A stretch of 64,000 nucleotides of DNA from Pachypanchax playfairii. Its lineage: Eukaryota; Chordata; Actinopteri; Cyprinodontiformes; Aplocheilidae. How positions within the stretch are numbered: position 1 is the stretch's first letter; every line of letters begins with the position of its first letter. The DNA lies in contig SSNP01000010.1 in assembly GCA_006937955.1 (NCBI GenBank), positions 5,737,504 to 5,801,503 of the forward strand. The letters are read 5' to 3'. Under the pieces are notes generated by a model. The model did no database searches, was not told where the DNA came from, and worked only from the letters and a program-made list of their open reading frames with translations. Positions 1 through 17,571 of the stretch are shown here, piece after piece. Made by a program: the position numbers and the translations under genes.

Positions 1-216
1 ATGCCACCTTGTTTGTGTTAATGCTGATAATCCCAGAGATTATGATGATGTTTTACTGTTAATCTTCTCCATTAGCACAGCTGTTGCATCACATACCACT
101 GAATGGATTTGTGAATCAGAAAGGGATCATGAAGAAAAACAACCTGCCTGGAAACTTACTCGAATGTTTTGTTCTGGACTGTTCTGTAGTTCTTCATGTC
201 TCTGTTCTGTGATCAG

Positions 217-3200
217 GGTAGAAAAGGAGTCCCGGGGGACAGAGGACCACCTGGTCTGAAAGGAGCCAGGGTTGAGTATGAACACAAAGAAAGACTTTCT
301 GAAATGTTTTAAATGTTTGGTTGTGTGAAGCTGAGTGTGAGATGTGTTCTCCTTAAAGGGCGAGTCTGGATTAAATGGTCAGCCTGGAAGTGATGGTTCA
401 CAGGTAAACACACTCTCTTTCTTTTTAGCTTCTCACATCCTGATGAAACTCTAATCTTGAAATCTTTCCAGGGACGTCCCGGTTATAAAGGCAGCAAGGT
501 GAGTGTTGGTGCAACGTCAGCTTCAGTTTTATTTTAAAATGCACATTTCTCAGAAAGTAAGCTGATGTGTTGGTCTGCAGGGGGAACGAGGAGAGTGTGG
601 TGCTCCTGGAGAAAAGGGTGATGCTGTATGTTCATATGTAATTTAATAAATGTTGCACCATTGTGTCTTTGTGATGACTAGGTGTTATCTTGCAGGGACC
701 AGAAGGACCTCCAGGTCAACCAGGACCAAAAGGAGAGCAGGTAGGCTTTCTGGATCTGCTTTACTTCCTGTTTTATTTATTAGAGTTTGATCCCTTCTGT
801 ACTGGATTGGGTTCCATCATCTAATGCACAGTTCACTCAGGTGTGAGCTGTAGTCCACTGTAGCCCTGACATTAGTCCTGGGACCCTCGTGGAGAAGAGG
901 AGGCTCCAGCATGCCCTTCTGTACTTCCTCTTCCTGGTGACACAAACCATGCTTGATCCCAGACCAGGTACTGAGCCATGAACGCCATCTGATCCCAGTG
1001 CACCAAAAACCTGCTGCACCCAGACCGGACCCTGCTTTAGAGGCCCTTTCCCAACAGCTTGAGCCTAAATCCCACATGGCAAAGCCTAATACACAGTCTG
1101 CAGAGACCCCCTTCAGTCAGGGAGGTGATTTTTTAATTGTTAGAATAGATTTAGCCTCCACATCTGCACCTGAGTGTTCAGTCTACAGCCACATTAACAC
1201 AAAACAGCAGGTTTCATCCACTTCAGACACTCTGTCTTCAGTGTGAAAAAATGGAAGTGGGATTCAGCTCTGCACTAATGGAATGTGAATATTGGATTAT
1301 AGGTAATCCTGACACCAAGGCAGTGAATCCAGGCTTGCAGGATATTATTCTTTTGCAGGAACAGACTTTGTGTGGTGGGATTAGTGCAAGAACCTTGTCG
1401 TCATTCTTCCTTTTCTGTTCTACTGGCACATATTCAGTCTAACCTTGTTATTGAATGTGGTCTGAGAATCGAATGGAACGAAAGCAACATGTGTTGAAAC
1501 CTGCTGGTTGGTCAGAAAACATGAAGCATGATCCTTTTGTGCTGCTGGACTTAAATACAGTCAGAGAAAATATGGTGACATTATGGAGAGCCAGAAGATG
1601 ATAAAAACAAAAATAGATCTGTTTGGGTTTCTGTTTGCAGGGTCCAGCTGGTCCAACAGGAGACTTGGGTCCAGAGGGCCCAGCGGGACCAAAAGTAAGT
1701 CTTTAAAATACTTTCAGTTTTAGTTGTAAAAATGTAACAAGTTTCAGAGTTAGTTTGTTTGTTCTGAAACATCTGCAGATGCTTCACTTTAAAAATAGTT
1801 TCTGCATGTTGAGAAAAATTGTAGGACAAACAAACAATAAAGTTCTTTTTGCAAAGAAATAATGTGATTTATAAAAATCAACATTAAAAGAAAGAATGAG
1901 ACATTTTTTTCATTGATACAAAAAAGCTGAATAAAAAAAAAGTGTTTTTATTTAAGGTCATGTATAATTTACATCATGTTTTATTGAACCTGGAACATGA
2001 AACACGTGATGTCATCACGCCATTAACTTGCAATAAATACAAGTTAAAAGCAAAAAAAGTGAGAATGTTAATGACACATTGTGGTGCATTCAAAAGTACA
2101 AATATAAATCAATTTATTTCCAGCTTTGGGAGTAAATCTTTACTTTTATATTATTACATTTATAGTTTAATATGTATTTGTCAACAAAATAAGGAGTAAA
2201 TAAATGTATAATGATTAATTAAATCTTAAATTTAATTGGATTTGTTTCTAATATCATATTTGTACATTTTAGAGATTTTAAATGTTAAATAATCTAAACA
2301 AATCATCAGTTTAAGATTCAGACTTTAAAACAATTTGACAGCAGCTGGTTTGTGTTTATCATTTTATTCCACGTTTATCAGCTGGATTTTAATATGTAAC
2401 AGGGAGACAGGGGGCCTGCTGGTGCACCTGGACCACCAGGAGACTTTGGGATCGGCTTTCCAGGAGCCAAGGTGACTTATTAATCATTTTTACTGTATTA
2501 ACTTCTTTCACGTGTAATTCTAATCACATATATTCACTTCCTGTTCTCAGTTTTACGTTAACTTCTGTACATTGTGTCAGAATTCACTTATCAATAATAT
2601 ATGAACATAAATGTTGATGATTTATTCTGTAGAGCTAAATACAGAATCACTTGAAGCTGTTGGTTGTTTATAGGGTGAAAGAGGCATTCAGGGAAGACCT
2701 GGTCCTGCAGGTCCAGCTGGGGCTGGAGAACCAGGACCTCCAGTGAGTATAAATCTAATAATGGATAGAAGGTATTCATGATCTTGAGCAGTGCTGGTTT
2801 CCTTTAAGCCAGTAACAGTAAGATAAAAGACCTGAAACAGAAAGTTAGTCCATGTTTTGGGTTTTAATTTGAATCTCAGACAAACTGATTCCAACATTTT
2901 CAGGTTCTGCAGCACCAGCCCAGTTCATCATCATCACATTGTTTATTTAATTTCTCCTGAACTTTCCTATTTCTTGTATTTATTTGGTCACATGTCTTTC
3001 TAAAGATCTGGGTCTGTTCTAGGGACCACCTGGACCACCTGGACTTCAAGGGAACCCTGGATCTCCTGGAGAAGGGCTTCCTGGACCAAAAGTATGTAAC
3101 ATCTTTTATTATGTAATAGACAAAAAGGAGGGATGCTGTGTAAAATTACATGAACATGTAATTATTTATAAATCTCTTTTTATTTTATTCCCAGTTGAAC

Positions 3201-6200
3201 ATAAAATGATGAAACAGAGATATTTTAACATTTTATTGAAAATATTCACTCTGAGATGTTGAAAAATCTGGATTCTTGATCTTTATTGCTTCTATTTTTA
3301 TTCACATTTTAGTAATCCAACTTAGAATTGGGATTGTAAACACAAGGCTCACAGTGTTGAAATTATTCTTTATGTATTGTAGATTCATGATGTGACACAC
3401 TGACACTGTGACAGAGTGTCTGTGGAGAGAACTGACCTCTAAAATACCGAAACCTGGTTTAAAAACGGTTTCAATATAAAGTAAAAGCATAAAACCTGAT
3501 GAAACAAGGGCTTGGAGACGAAGATGTTTTTATTTTATCATCTGCACCTCAGGGCGATCGAGGATTTGATGGTCCGAGAGGAAATCGTGGGTCTCCTGGT
3601 GTAGGGGTCAAAGGTGAAAAGGTGAGCAGAAAACTTTGATTTTAAATCAGCTGACTACAGATTCTGCAGATCTTTTCTTCAGCACGAACTCTTTTGAATA
3701 TTTTTAGGGAAATAGTGGGCCACCAGGAATTCAGGGTCCAATAGGGGTTCCTGGTTTGGGACTTCAGGGAGAAAAGGTACAAACATGATTACAGGCTTTT
3801 ATAATAATGTTTATGTATGGATGTTATTTAATATGTAACTCCTTCCTGATGACGTGGTGCTTTAATCACAACATGGTCCATGGTCCTTCAGGTCCTGGTT
3901 TCATTATTATACTTGTTTAGTTTCCTCGTCGTGTCTCTTACAGACACGCTGACAAACTCAGTACTGTTAATTAGACTTTAGAAAAACCTGGTTCAGACTG
4001 AGGACTTGAGAAGATACATGTCATACTTCTTATCATCTGCTGTCGGTTAGTTCCAATCCAAATCTTCTGTCCTTCAGGGAAACCAGGGCCCAGCTGGACC
4101 TACAGGACCCAGAGGTGCTCCTGGACTTGGAATACCAGGACCAAAGGTGGAACAGTTGGAGGAACATCCATCACCTTGAGAATATTCAACTGAAACGTGA
4201 TTGGTTGTCTGATGAGTCTCAGTTGAACTCTGTGTTGAATTTGTTCGTTCTCAGGGGAATCAGGGTCCTCCAGGTGAGCCTGGGCAGCCAGGTGAGAGAG
4301 GTGTGGGAGCACCAGGACCTAAAGTAAGTCCAAATATCACTCTGCAGCGTGAAACGGATTTTAAATAGAAAAGATACTAATTTCTATGAATAAAACAGCA
4401 GATTAATCTGGATGTTTTTTTACTTTTGTGTTTTGATGTCATTTTTCTTCTGGTTTGGTTTTTGTCTCTGCAGGGAGACCCTGGAGCTCAGGGTTTACCG
4501 GGGATCTCTGGTCTACCAGGAGACGATGGAAGCCCTGGACCAAAGGTAACATATCAAACTGTTTCTATTTATCTGAATGTTTGCAAACTGCTCGTCTTAC
4601 TGCTTTACAAACATCCACAGGGGGACTCTGGTCTGCCGGGGCCCAGGGGACCAGATGGGGCTCCTGGTAAAGGAGCACCTGGAGAAAAGGTAACAAGTCA
4701 GAAAAAATATTTTCATCCTTTTCTGAAAATATCAGCGCTGATCAGTTTGTGGTACTTTGGCAGGGAGACAGAGGAGACAGGGGGAGCAGAGGACAGCCAG
4801 GTCCATTTGGTCCTGTGGGGCCAGTGGGGCCAAAGGTACAAACACGGTCTGTTCATTCTGTCGGCATTTGATTTTATTTGTTTTGTTTATTTGGACACTA
4901 ACTTTGGAACCTTGTTGATTTGTTTCAAATAATTAAATCAATAAAAACAAATAAAAAAAACAAAATGATCAAATAAAATAAAAAGAAGAAGTGAAATAAA
5001 GTGATTTTTCTAATAAAGCTCCAAACAGAATCTCTGATAAATTATCTGTATTTGGTTGTTTATCTATAACCATCTCTGTCTGAACCATCGGTACCAGGGA
5101 GAACCTGGAAAAACTGGACCACCAGGACCAACTGGACCTCCAGGAAAGGGGATCCCTGGTGCTAAAGTAAGACCTGTTCAGACTAAAGTCTCAGTAACTT
5201 CTACCAACAACACTTCAGTTTTTACTTCTGGTTTTTGTCAGGGAGAACCGGGTCTGCAGGGTCCTGCTGGGGCTGTGGGAGAACCTGGTTTTGGTTTACC
5301 TGGACCAAAGGTGAGTTCTATTCAGGTTTAAAGAAAATGTTTTAGAATAAATTAAGGACACATGCTGTTTGTAGGGGGACAGAGGACCAGCAGGACCTCC
5401 TGGACCTCCTGGACTTAAGGGAGACGGTTTCCTGGGCCCCCCAGTGAGTATTAAATCAATTTTACTGATTCTTTTATATCGTTCTATTTAGAAATGTGTC
5501 ATTTTTAAAAGAAATATGTGTTAGGGTCTCCCGGGGCCTGCTGGTCTACCAGGAGAGCCTGGACCTGATGGCATCGGTTTACCTGGACCGAAGGTCAGAG
5601 TTCCTCAAAGTTCAAATAAGAAGAATCAATTTAATCTTTAAATGACATCATCGCTTAAAATTCTGCAAAAAGCTTGGAATAAAAAAAAAGATTTTAGCTT
5701 TAAGATCTTTTTATTTATTACTTTTTAAACACAATGTGTCTTTGAATGTCTGAAAACTTTAACATCTGTTTATTTACAGGGAGACAGAGGCTTACCTGGA
5801 CCTCCTGGACCTGCTGGGCCTCCAGGAATCGGTCTTATAGGTCTGAAGGTAATCATCTTTACCTTCAGACTCATTTAAAAACATTTTCTGATGTCAGATG
5901 TTCTGATGTTACTGTCTGGAGAGGTCAAAGATAGTCTTCTTCTGCAGGGTTCAGCTGGTCCAACAGGACCGACTGGTCCTCCTGGGTTACCTGGTGAAGG
6001 TGTACAAGGACAGAAGGTACATCCTCTTAACCTGTCTGCAACTTCTGTCTGCTCATCAGGAATCCACATGAACCCATTTTCCAACATAACTATCCATTGA
6101 ATATAACATAAGGATGTTTTCAGGGGGAACCTGGATTTCAGGGGATTCCTGGACCCAGAGGTCTTCCAGGACAAGGTCTACAGGGAGACAAGGTAACATA

Positions 6201-8565
6201 ACTAAAACCTCCTTCAGAAACATTCTGCTTTTTTCTTTGTTTTTTTATGTTGAAGAACTTTATTTCCTCCTCCAGGGAGACCGAGGACTCAGAGGTGAAC
6301 CAGGCAGAAAGGGAGACAGAGGACCACCTGGAGTGCTCGGAGACACGGGACCTGTGGTAATACATTTAGTTATAATAGAATCTGAATTGCAATGACCTCA
6401 AACTGTCAGTTTATTTTAGCTGAATGAATCAAACCTTTGAAAGATGATTTTTTTAATGTAAATATTCTGTTTGAAATAACAGGGAAGAAAAGGACAAAAA
6501 GGAGAACCAGGACTTACAGTAAGTTAAACACTGGTATGAATAATTCTTTCACTTTCAAACTGAAGAAAATATTTGTCTAAAATTTTAAACACTTGCTGAG
6601 AATCATATTTTTATTTCTTGACAGTCCACCACATCATGTTTTATTTATCCGTATTTATTTGTGAGGAATGTTTATTCTTTTTATAAATTGAATGTATTTG
6701 ACTTTTCTCCACAGAGAGACGGAATCATCAACATAGTCAGATCCATATGTAGTAAGTGTTGAGTCTGAAACGGATCCGTCCTGCTGGGAATGTCTTTCTC
6801 TTCATGTTTATGAAACTGCTTCTTCTTCCTGGTTTCCGCAGGTTGCGGCGTGACGTGCAGCCCAACGCCGTTAGAGCTGGTCTTTGTGATTGACAGCTCA
6901 GAGAGCGTTGGCCCTGAAAACTTTAACGTGATAAAGGACTTTGTTAACGCCATGGTGGACCGAGTCTCGGTCAGCTGGGATGCCACGCGTGTGGGCGTGG
7001 TCCTTTACAGCCACATCAACAACATGGTGATCAGCCTCAGACAGGAAGCCTCTCAGGATGAGATCAAATCTGCAGTGCGCTCTATGAACTACCTGGGTGA
7101 GGGTACGTACACCGGCAGCGCCATTCAGAAGGCCAACCAGGTGTTCCAGGTGGCTCGGGCAGGAGTGAGGAAGGTGGCCATCATCATCACAGACGGACAG
7201 ACTGACAAGAGGGACTCGGTCAGTCTGGAGAGCGCGGTGACGGAAGCTAAAGGAAATGAGATCGAGATGTTTGTTATCGGGGTGGTGAACGAGAGCGACC
7301 CTCAGTCTGAAGAGTTCAAGAAGGAGCTGAGCTTCATCGCTTCTGATCCCAACAGAGACCACATGTTCCTGATCAGAGACTTCAAAATCCTTCAAGGTGA
7401 CTCATAATCTGGCATCACTGCAGAAAGTTTTTCATCCAGAGTTTTAAATTCATCAGCCTGAAAGTTCAAATAAATGATCATGATTCTTTAAAACCGAACA
7501 GTTTAAGTAAAATAGATTTACAGCACAAATAAATGAATCTAAAACTGGTAAATAATTGTATTTATTTAGAAAACTCACCTGGACTCACTGTTACGTCCTT
7601 CTGCTTTTTCAGCTCTTGAGAGACGACTGCTCACTTGTATCTTTGAAGACGGAAAAAAAACTTTGTTCGGCCCTCTGCCGAGCGCCATACTTCTCCCAGG
7701 GATCCAAAAAACGTCAAACAATGTTCCATATGAGACGGACGAAGACACGTCCACCTTCACAGGAGACTTCAGGAGGGTGAAGTTAGTGGTGAGGACAGAC
7801 GAGTTATTCCCCATCAGTCGTAAACATAATGAAAACAATTTCCTGGGAGACAAATTGAAGATGTCCATATTTATTGTTATTTAAAAATACTCTAATTAAA
7901 TGCTGCAACATCTAATTAAAGTCTTTTTAAAGAGGGTTTTGCAATTGTTTATCTTATTTATATTTTAATCATTTCATTTGGTTTAATTTTGTGGATCTAA
8001 AACCGTCCTTCTTTTGTCCCAGCCTGGTTCTTCAGGGTCCCACTCCGACAGGGAGTCTGTTCCTCCACACAGACCGAAGACAGATGACAGAATCACTTTG
8101 GAAACTCAGAGGGTCCCTTTCTTTGACCGGGAGCCCTTCAGACCTGTAACTGAGTTCCTCCCACAGTTTGAAATGAACAAACCAAGTTTCTACATGACCG
8201 AAGCCACAAAACCAGCTGGTCCCACTCTGAGGGCTCCGACTAGGAAACAGATCCCTGCACCGTCTCCACCGATCCCTCCACCTCCTTCAGACACATCAGG
8301 TTTAAACCTAAACATTTTGTTTATTTTTGGGGGGAAATTTAGAAAATAAAATCAAACAAATCAGTTGATAAAAATGTTTTAATTGTGTCCAGCAGACGGT
8401 TGCAATCAGATCCTGGATCAAGGACCCTGTCGGAACTACGTGGTGAAGTGGTACTACGATGCAACATCGAACGCCTGCGCTCAGTTCTGGTTTGGAGGCT
8501 GTTTAGGAAACAGAAACCAGTTTGAGAGTGAAGAGGAATGTAGAGAAACATGCGTCAAGTTCTAA
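217..8565 (+). CDS. col28a1: Type XXVIII collagen alpha chain, 3' part (5' end outside window)
   Basis: Secreted extracellular matrix collagen. Exons seen: 217-270, 359-403, 472-498, 581-625, 696-740, 1641-1694, 2403-2471, 2674-2742, 3023-3091, 3553-3621, 3708-3776, 4078-4146, 4255-4323, 4474-4545, 4621-4689, 4764-4835, 5098-5166, 5242-5310, 5375-5443, 5525-5593, 5780-5848, 5948-6016, 6124-6192, 6276-6356, 6483-6518, 6715-6751, 6842-7396, 7613-7788, 8023-8299, 8393-8565. The Gly-X-Y exons are all phase 0 and begin with Gly. They are followed by a Cys-rich linker, a VWA domain, a Pro-rich exon (8023-8299) and a Kunitz domain with a stop at 8563. Collagen plus C-terminal VWA plus Kunitz with many short helix breaks is the type XXVIII arrangement. 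The N-terminal VWA domain expected for the family must lie upstream. The paralogue (col28a1 or col28a2, and fish a/b copies) cannot be decided here, so the symbol is provisional. The end of the 7613 exon (7788, before a GTGAGG donor) is the preferred of two in-frame choices. Confidence 0.88.
2403..6192 (+). repeat. Array of 69-bp collagen exons with a phased helix break
   Basis: Fifteen of the seventeen exons between these points are exactly 69 bp (23 codons). The other two (4474-4545 and 4764-4835) are 72 bp (24 codons, perfect Gly-X-Y). In all fifteen short exons the triplet pattern breaks at the same place: residues 16-17 form a Gly-X pair followed directly by the next Gly, as in GIGFPGAK, GLGIPGPK and GKGIPGAK. 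The helix therefore carries a regular imperfection about every 23 residues. This looks like repeated duplication of one exon that had lost a codon (inference). Confidence 0.85.
6842..7396 (+). other. VWA domain exon of collagen XXVIII
   Basis: A single 555-bp exon encodes a von Willebrand factor A domain. It starts with LELVFVIDSSESVGPENF, so the metal-ion adhesion motif DxSxS is intact (DSSES), and it holds the later VAIIITDGQTD strand-loop. It is joined in phase 1 to the short exon 6715-6751, which supplies a Cys-rich linker (ICSCGVTC) after the last triple-helix residues. The domain probably binds other matrix proteins. Confidence 0.9.
8393..8565 (+). other. Kunitz (BPTI-type) domain exon ending the collagen gene
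   Basis: The exon encodes six cysteines in Kunitz spacing (CNQI, GPCRNY, NACAQF, GGCLGN, EECRETC) with the FWFGGC core and a stop codon at 8563-8565. The residue after the second Cys is Arg, so trypsin-like proteases would be the expected target if it is inhibitory. The acceptor is a CAGCAG tandem, so the exon may start at 8393 or 8396, adding or dropping one Ala. Confidence 0.92.
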
Positions 8566-8979
8566 CACGGATTCTGTGAGAAAGTGTTTTTCATTTCCAC
8601 GTGAATGTTTGAATTTTTACCGTCTGTTTTTCTTCTTAGTTTCATAACGATGGGATTAAAAAGCAACAGCTGTTAAAGGATAAACAGTTGTAAGTTGTTG
8701 TTAGATGTTTATGTGTTTATGTCCTGTCAAACAGAACGCTGTATATTGGAAACGGAGTAGAAATAATGGAAAGACTTATTGTTGAAAACACTTTTTAACA
8801 CTAACCAGATAAATGAAAGATAAAGCTGAAAGACATTTAACAGAAACCTTCTCACTGTACGTCACTTTGGACTCTGATTTGATCAAAACATGTCAAATAA
8901 TTTCCTAACAAACTGTGTTAAAGCTGCATTCTGGATTGTAACTGAAAAATAATTTCCTAACTTATAACATAAGAAGTAA

Positions 8980-8985
8980 AATAAA
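8980..8985 (+). terminator. Candidate poly(A) signal of the collagen gene
   Basis: An AATAAA lies about 415 bp after the collagen stop codon, in AT-rich non-coding sequence. It is the most suitable signal before the convergent gene's last exon at 9457. Confidence 0.5.
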
Positions 8986-9456
8986 TGAGGTAGTTCAAAA
9001 CCAATTATCTCCATCTGTGGTTTGCGTCTTTTATTTTATTTTTTGCTGTACAATTAGCTCCGAACAGCCGTGAGACGCAGATGTTCTGAAGATTCACCTC
9101 CATCAAACAAGATGACTCACTGAAAAACGCCTCGTTCAGCCTAAAGTTTCTAATCAGAGATGATTACATGTAATTACAGGAACAAAACATCTTCAGCTGC
9201 GGACACAAAGATCTCATGAGAGCCTGTTTAGCTGTCGAGACTCTTCTTACTGAGTTTGGGAAACATCTTGAGGAAGATGAAAATAACTAAATGTGTGAGT
9301 GTGTTAGATGATAGTTTACGTCAGAGATGCTTCTCTCAGGGACGTGACAACATTTAATGAAAGAAACACCCAAAACAGAAGTGAGAAAATAGAAGTTTAA
9401 TCATTGTTTCACGTCTTTGAATCATCAGATAGAAAAGTATTTTTATTTGGTGGTTT
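8986..9456. other. Convergent intergenic stretch, no gene seen
   Basis: This lies between the collagen poly(A) candidate and the stop codon of the minus-strand PNGase F-like gene. It is AT-rich and has no long open frame or recognised repeat. It probably holds the 3' untranslated sequence of the minus-strand gene. Confidence 0.5.
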
Positions 9457-15719
<6,263 letters not shown>

Positions 15720-16655
15720 TTTCCCGCTGCTGAACAGTGAACACAAACTCGCTGAAAACAGTCGAGTACCTGAATTACAGGAGCCGAATTTGAGCCAAAT
15801 TCATATTAAGACAAAAACTGACTGCAACATATTTCCCTTTTATGTGAATTGAATCAATGTTTCAGATGAAGGCGGAACAAGGGCTGTCTATGGAAGCCTT
15901 GAAGGGACATGAAGTTTTAAGAAAAAAGCGATTCTCTTTATGAAACAAATATTCGGATTCATCAAACATTAAATGTATTTCTGTGACAAATTATGGCCAA
16001 AGTTGCAGTTGTTTGACATCCCTGTCATATTTTCAGTTTAGTTTCTACCTTATAATTAAACAATTTTTAATAATCTGACTTTTACCAACAGCACATTTTA
16101 AAATAACCGTTTGTGTAGCCTATTTCTCAGTGTTTACCTGTAGCTAATTTAATTCTGTTTAATTGATAAATTGTACAACATAGACTTTGTAGATGTGTTT
16201 AAAACTCAAGACGAGCACGTTTTAGTTTTAACAGCTTTTTTTATTTGCTCTCTTTGGTTTGGACTTGTATACGCAAAAAGCAAAAATAGCCTAATTGAAC
16301 AAGAGTAGGCTACCCAGCTGGACTTTTGGAATAATTTGTTATAGGCTACCACACTAGTTATAATCGCTTAACAAGCATATTTTTTAAATTAACCTTTAAT
16401 TGTAATCTACATAGTTTAAAACTTATTGTCGACAAAATAAAAATCTAAAATGTATTTTGCAGCGAGAATTGTTCCCAAATACTATTTACGCTGATTTTGC
16501 GTAAAACAGCGCAAATGTTGCGTTAAAACTCGCAGTTGTATCCCCTGTAAGAAATTGGAACAATCCAGCAGGTGTGGATTATTTATCTCTGGCTGCAGTT
16601 GGGGATAAAACCATCCATGTGGATGTATTTGGATGATTACGCACGTTCCGCAGTG
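15720..16655. other. Divergent intergenic region between PNGase F-like and tachykinin genes
   Basis: This 936-bp AT-rich stretch must hold both promoters. Near the tachykinin gene there is a dyad at 16485-16505 (TTTACGC, 7-bp spacer, GCGTAAA) and a TATA-like GGATAAAA at 16602-16609, about 47-54 bp before the start codon. No coding sequence is seen. Confidence 0.5.
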
Positions 16656-17328
16656 ATGGAGATAATCAAACTTGGACTGATTACCGTGCTGCTTCTGTCG
16701 AATATTATCTGTCAAGAATTCGATAATAACTGGAGAGAAGGAATCAGAGAGGTAAGAAAATATATACTCATATTTAAATTTATAAAAAGCCTCCCAAATA
16801 TCAAGTTATTACAGAGCACAGATTTAAAATGCTGGCACAACTAAGCTTTTATTTGTTTTTTCTTTATGGAAGATTAAATGGCCAAACACTGATTTAATTC
16901 AAGATTTATTGGTGAGAATGAACAGAAAACCAAAACTGCGCCAGTATTTCAGTCTTAAAGGGAAGAAAGGATGTGGTAAGAATTCAAGTTTTAATGTGAG
17001 TTAACTGTGTTCATATTTCAAGCTGCTGCTTTCAGCTGGAAGTTTAAAAATCTGTTTCCTTCCACACAGGAAAAATGCAAACCGCAAGGAAACGTAAGAA
17101 CTTTCAGATTCTACTTTAGAAAACAGACAATTATTAACTTCAGTTTCTTCTTGTAAAACAGAAATATTGTTTATTTTACTTTCAGGGCACAAATTCCAAA
17201 CCTTTATAGGTTTGATGGGTAAAAGGAATTCCGATTATCAAGGTATTGTTTATCTAGCATTGATTTTCTAACCTAAAAGATGAAATCTGCCTGGTAACAG
17301 CTGATGTCACCCCGCAGGAATCCTGTGA
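16656..17328 (+). CDS. Tachykinin precursor, TAC1-like, with degenerate substance P unit
   Basis: Exons 16656-16751, 16873-16975, 17070-17093, 17186-17242 and 17318-17328 encode 96 residues. Residues 1-19 (MEIIKLGLITVLLLSNIIC) are a signal peptide. The last peptide unit is ARKR-HKFQTFIGLM-GKR: a neurokinin A-like decapeptide with the tachykinin FxGLM core, Gly amide donor and dibasic sites. In the substance P position the precursor reads RKPKLRQYFSLKGKK: the FxGLMG core has become FSLKG, so Gly and Met are replaced by Ser and Lys, while the Gly-Lys-Lys processing site is kept. Exon order (peptide exon, 24-bp exon, second peptide exon) matches TAC1; the segment between peptides is very short. 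The product would be a secreted neuropeptide. TAC4 or another duplicate cannot be excluded, so I give no symbol. Confidence 0.87.
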
Positions 17329-17430
17329 GCGTTTGGAGGACAGAAGATCACAGAGGAAGACCCAAGTTTAAACTAATTTAAATGCATGTCAGACTGATAA
17401 CTTTTATGGCCAGTTTCCATTTCATATGAG

Positions 17431-17436
17431 AATAAA
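17431..17436 (+). terminator. Candidate poly(A) signal of the tachykinin gene
   Basis: AATAAA about 100 bp after the tachykinin stop codon. It faces a minus-strand AATAAA at 17572-17577 that would end septin 7, so the two transcripts converge within about 150 bp. Confidence 0.6.
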
Positions 17437-17571
17437 GTTTCCAAAGCTTCGGAGACTTTTAGACAAACAGCGACATCTAGTGGTAGAAGTTTAAAACTCC
17501 TAATATGAGCTGAACAGAAACGAGCCCACATTTTCATAACAAACCATCTCATTCCTAAATACCATCACATA

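Noticed and set aside
817..1442. Several open frames of 60-97 codons in a collagen intron
   Set aside because: No recognisable domain and flanked by collagen exons in frame with each other. May be part of an unidentified repeat, but nothing supports a gene.
6850..7407. VWA frame as a stand-alone gene of 185 codons
   Set aside because: The start codon, flanking splice sites and phase show it is an internal exon of the collagen gene.
7789..7884. Extension of the exon 7613 frame to a stop at 7884 as an alternative collagen end
   Set aside because: A GTGAGG donor at 7789 joins in phase with the Pro-rich and Kunitz exons, which fit the family. A short alternative end remains possible but unsupported.
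16656..17328. Hepcidin, or another short secreted defence peptide
   Set aside because: The FIGLMGKR motif with basic processing sites identifies a tachykinin, and there is no cysteine pattern of such peptides.
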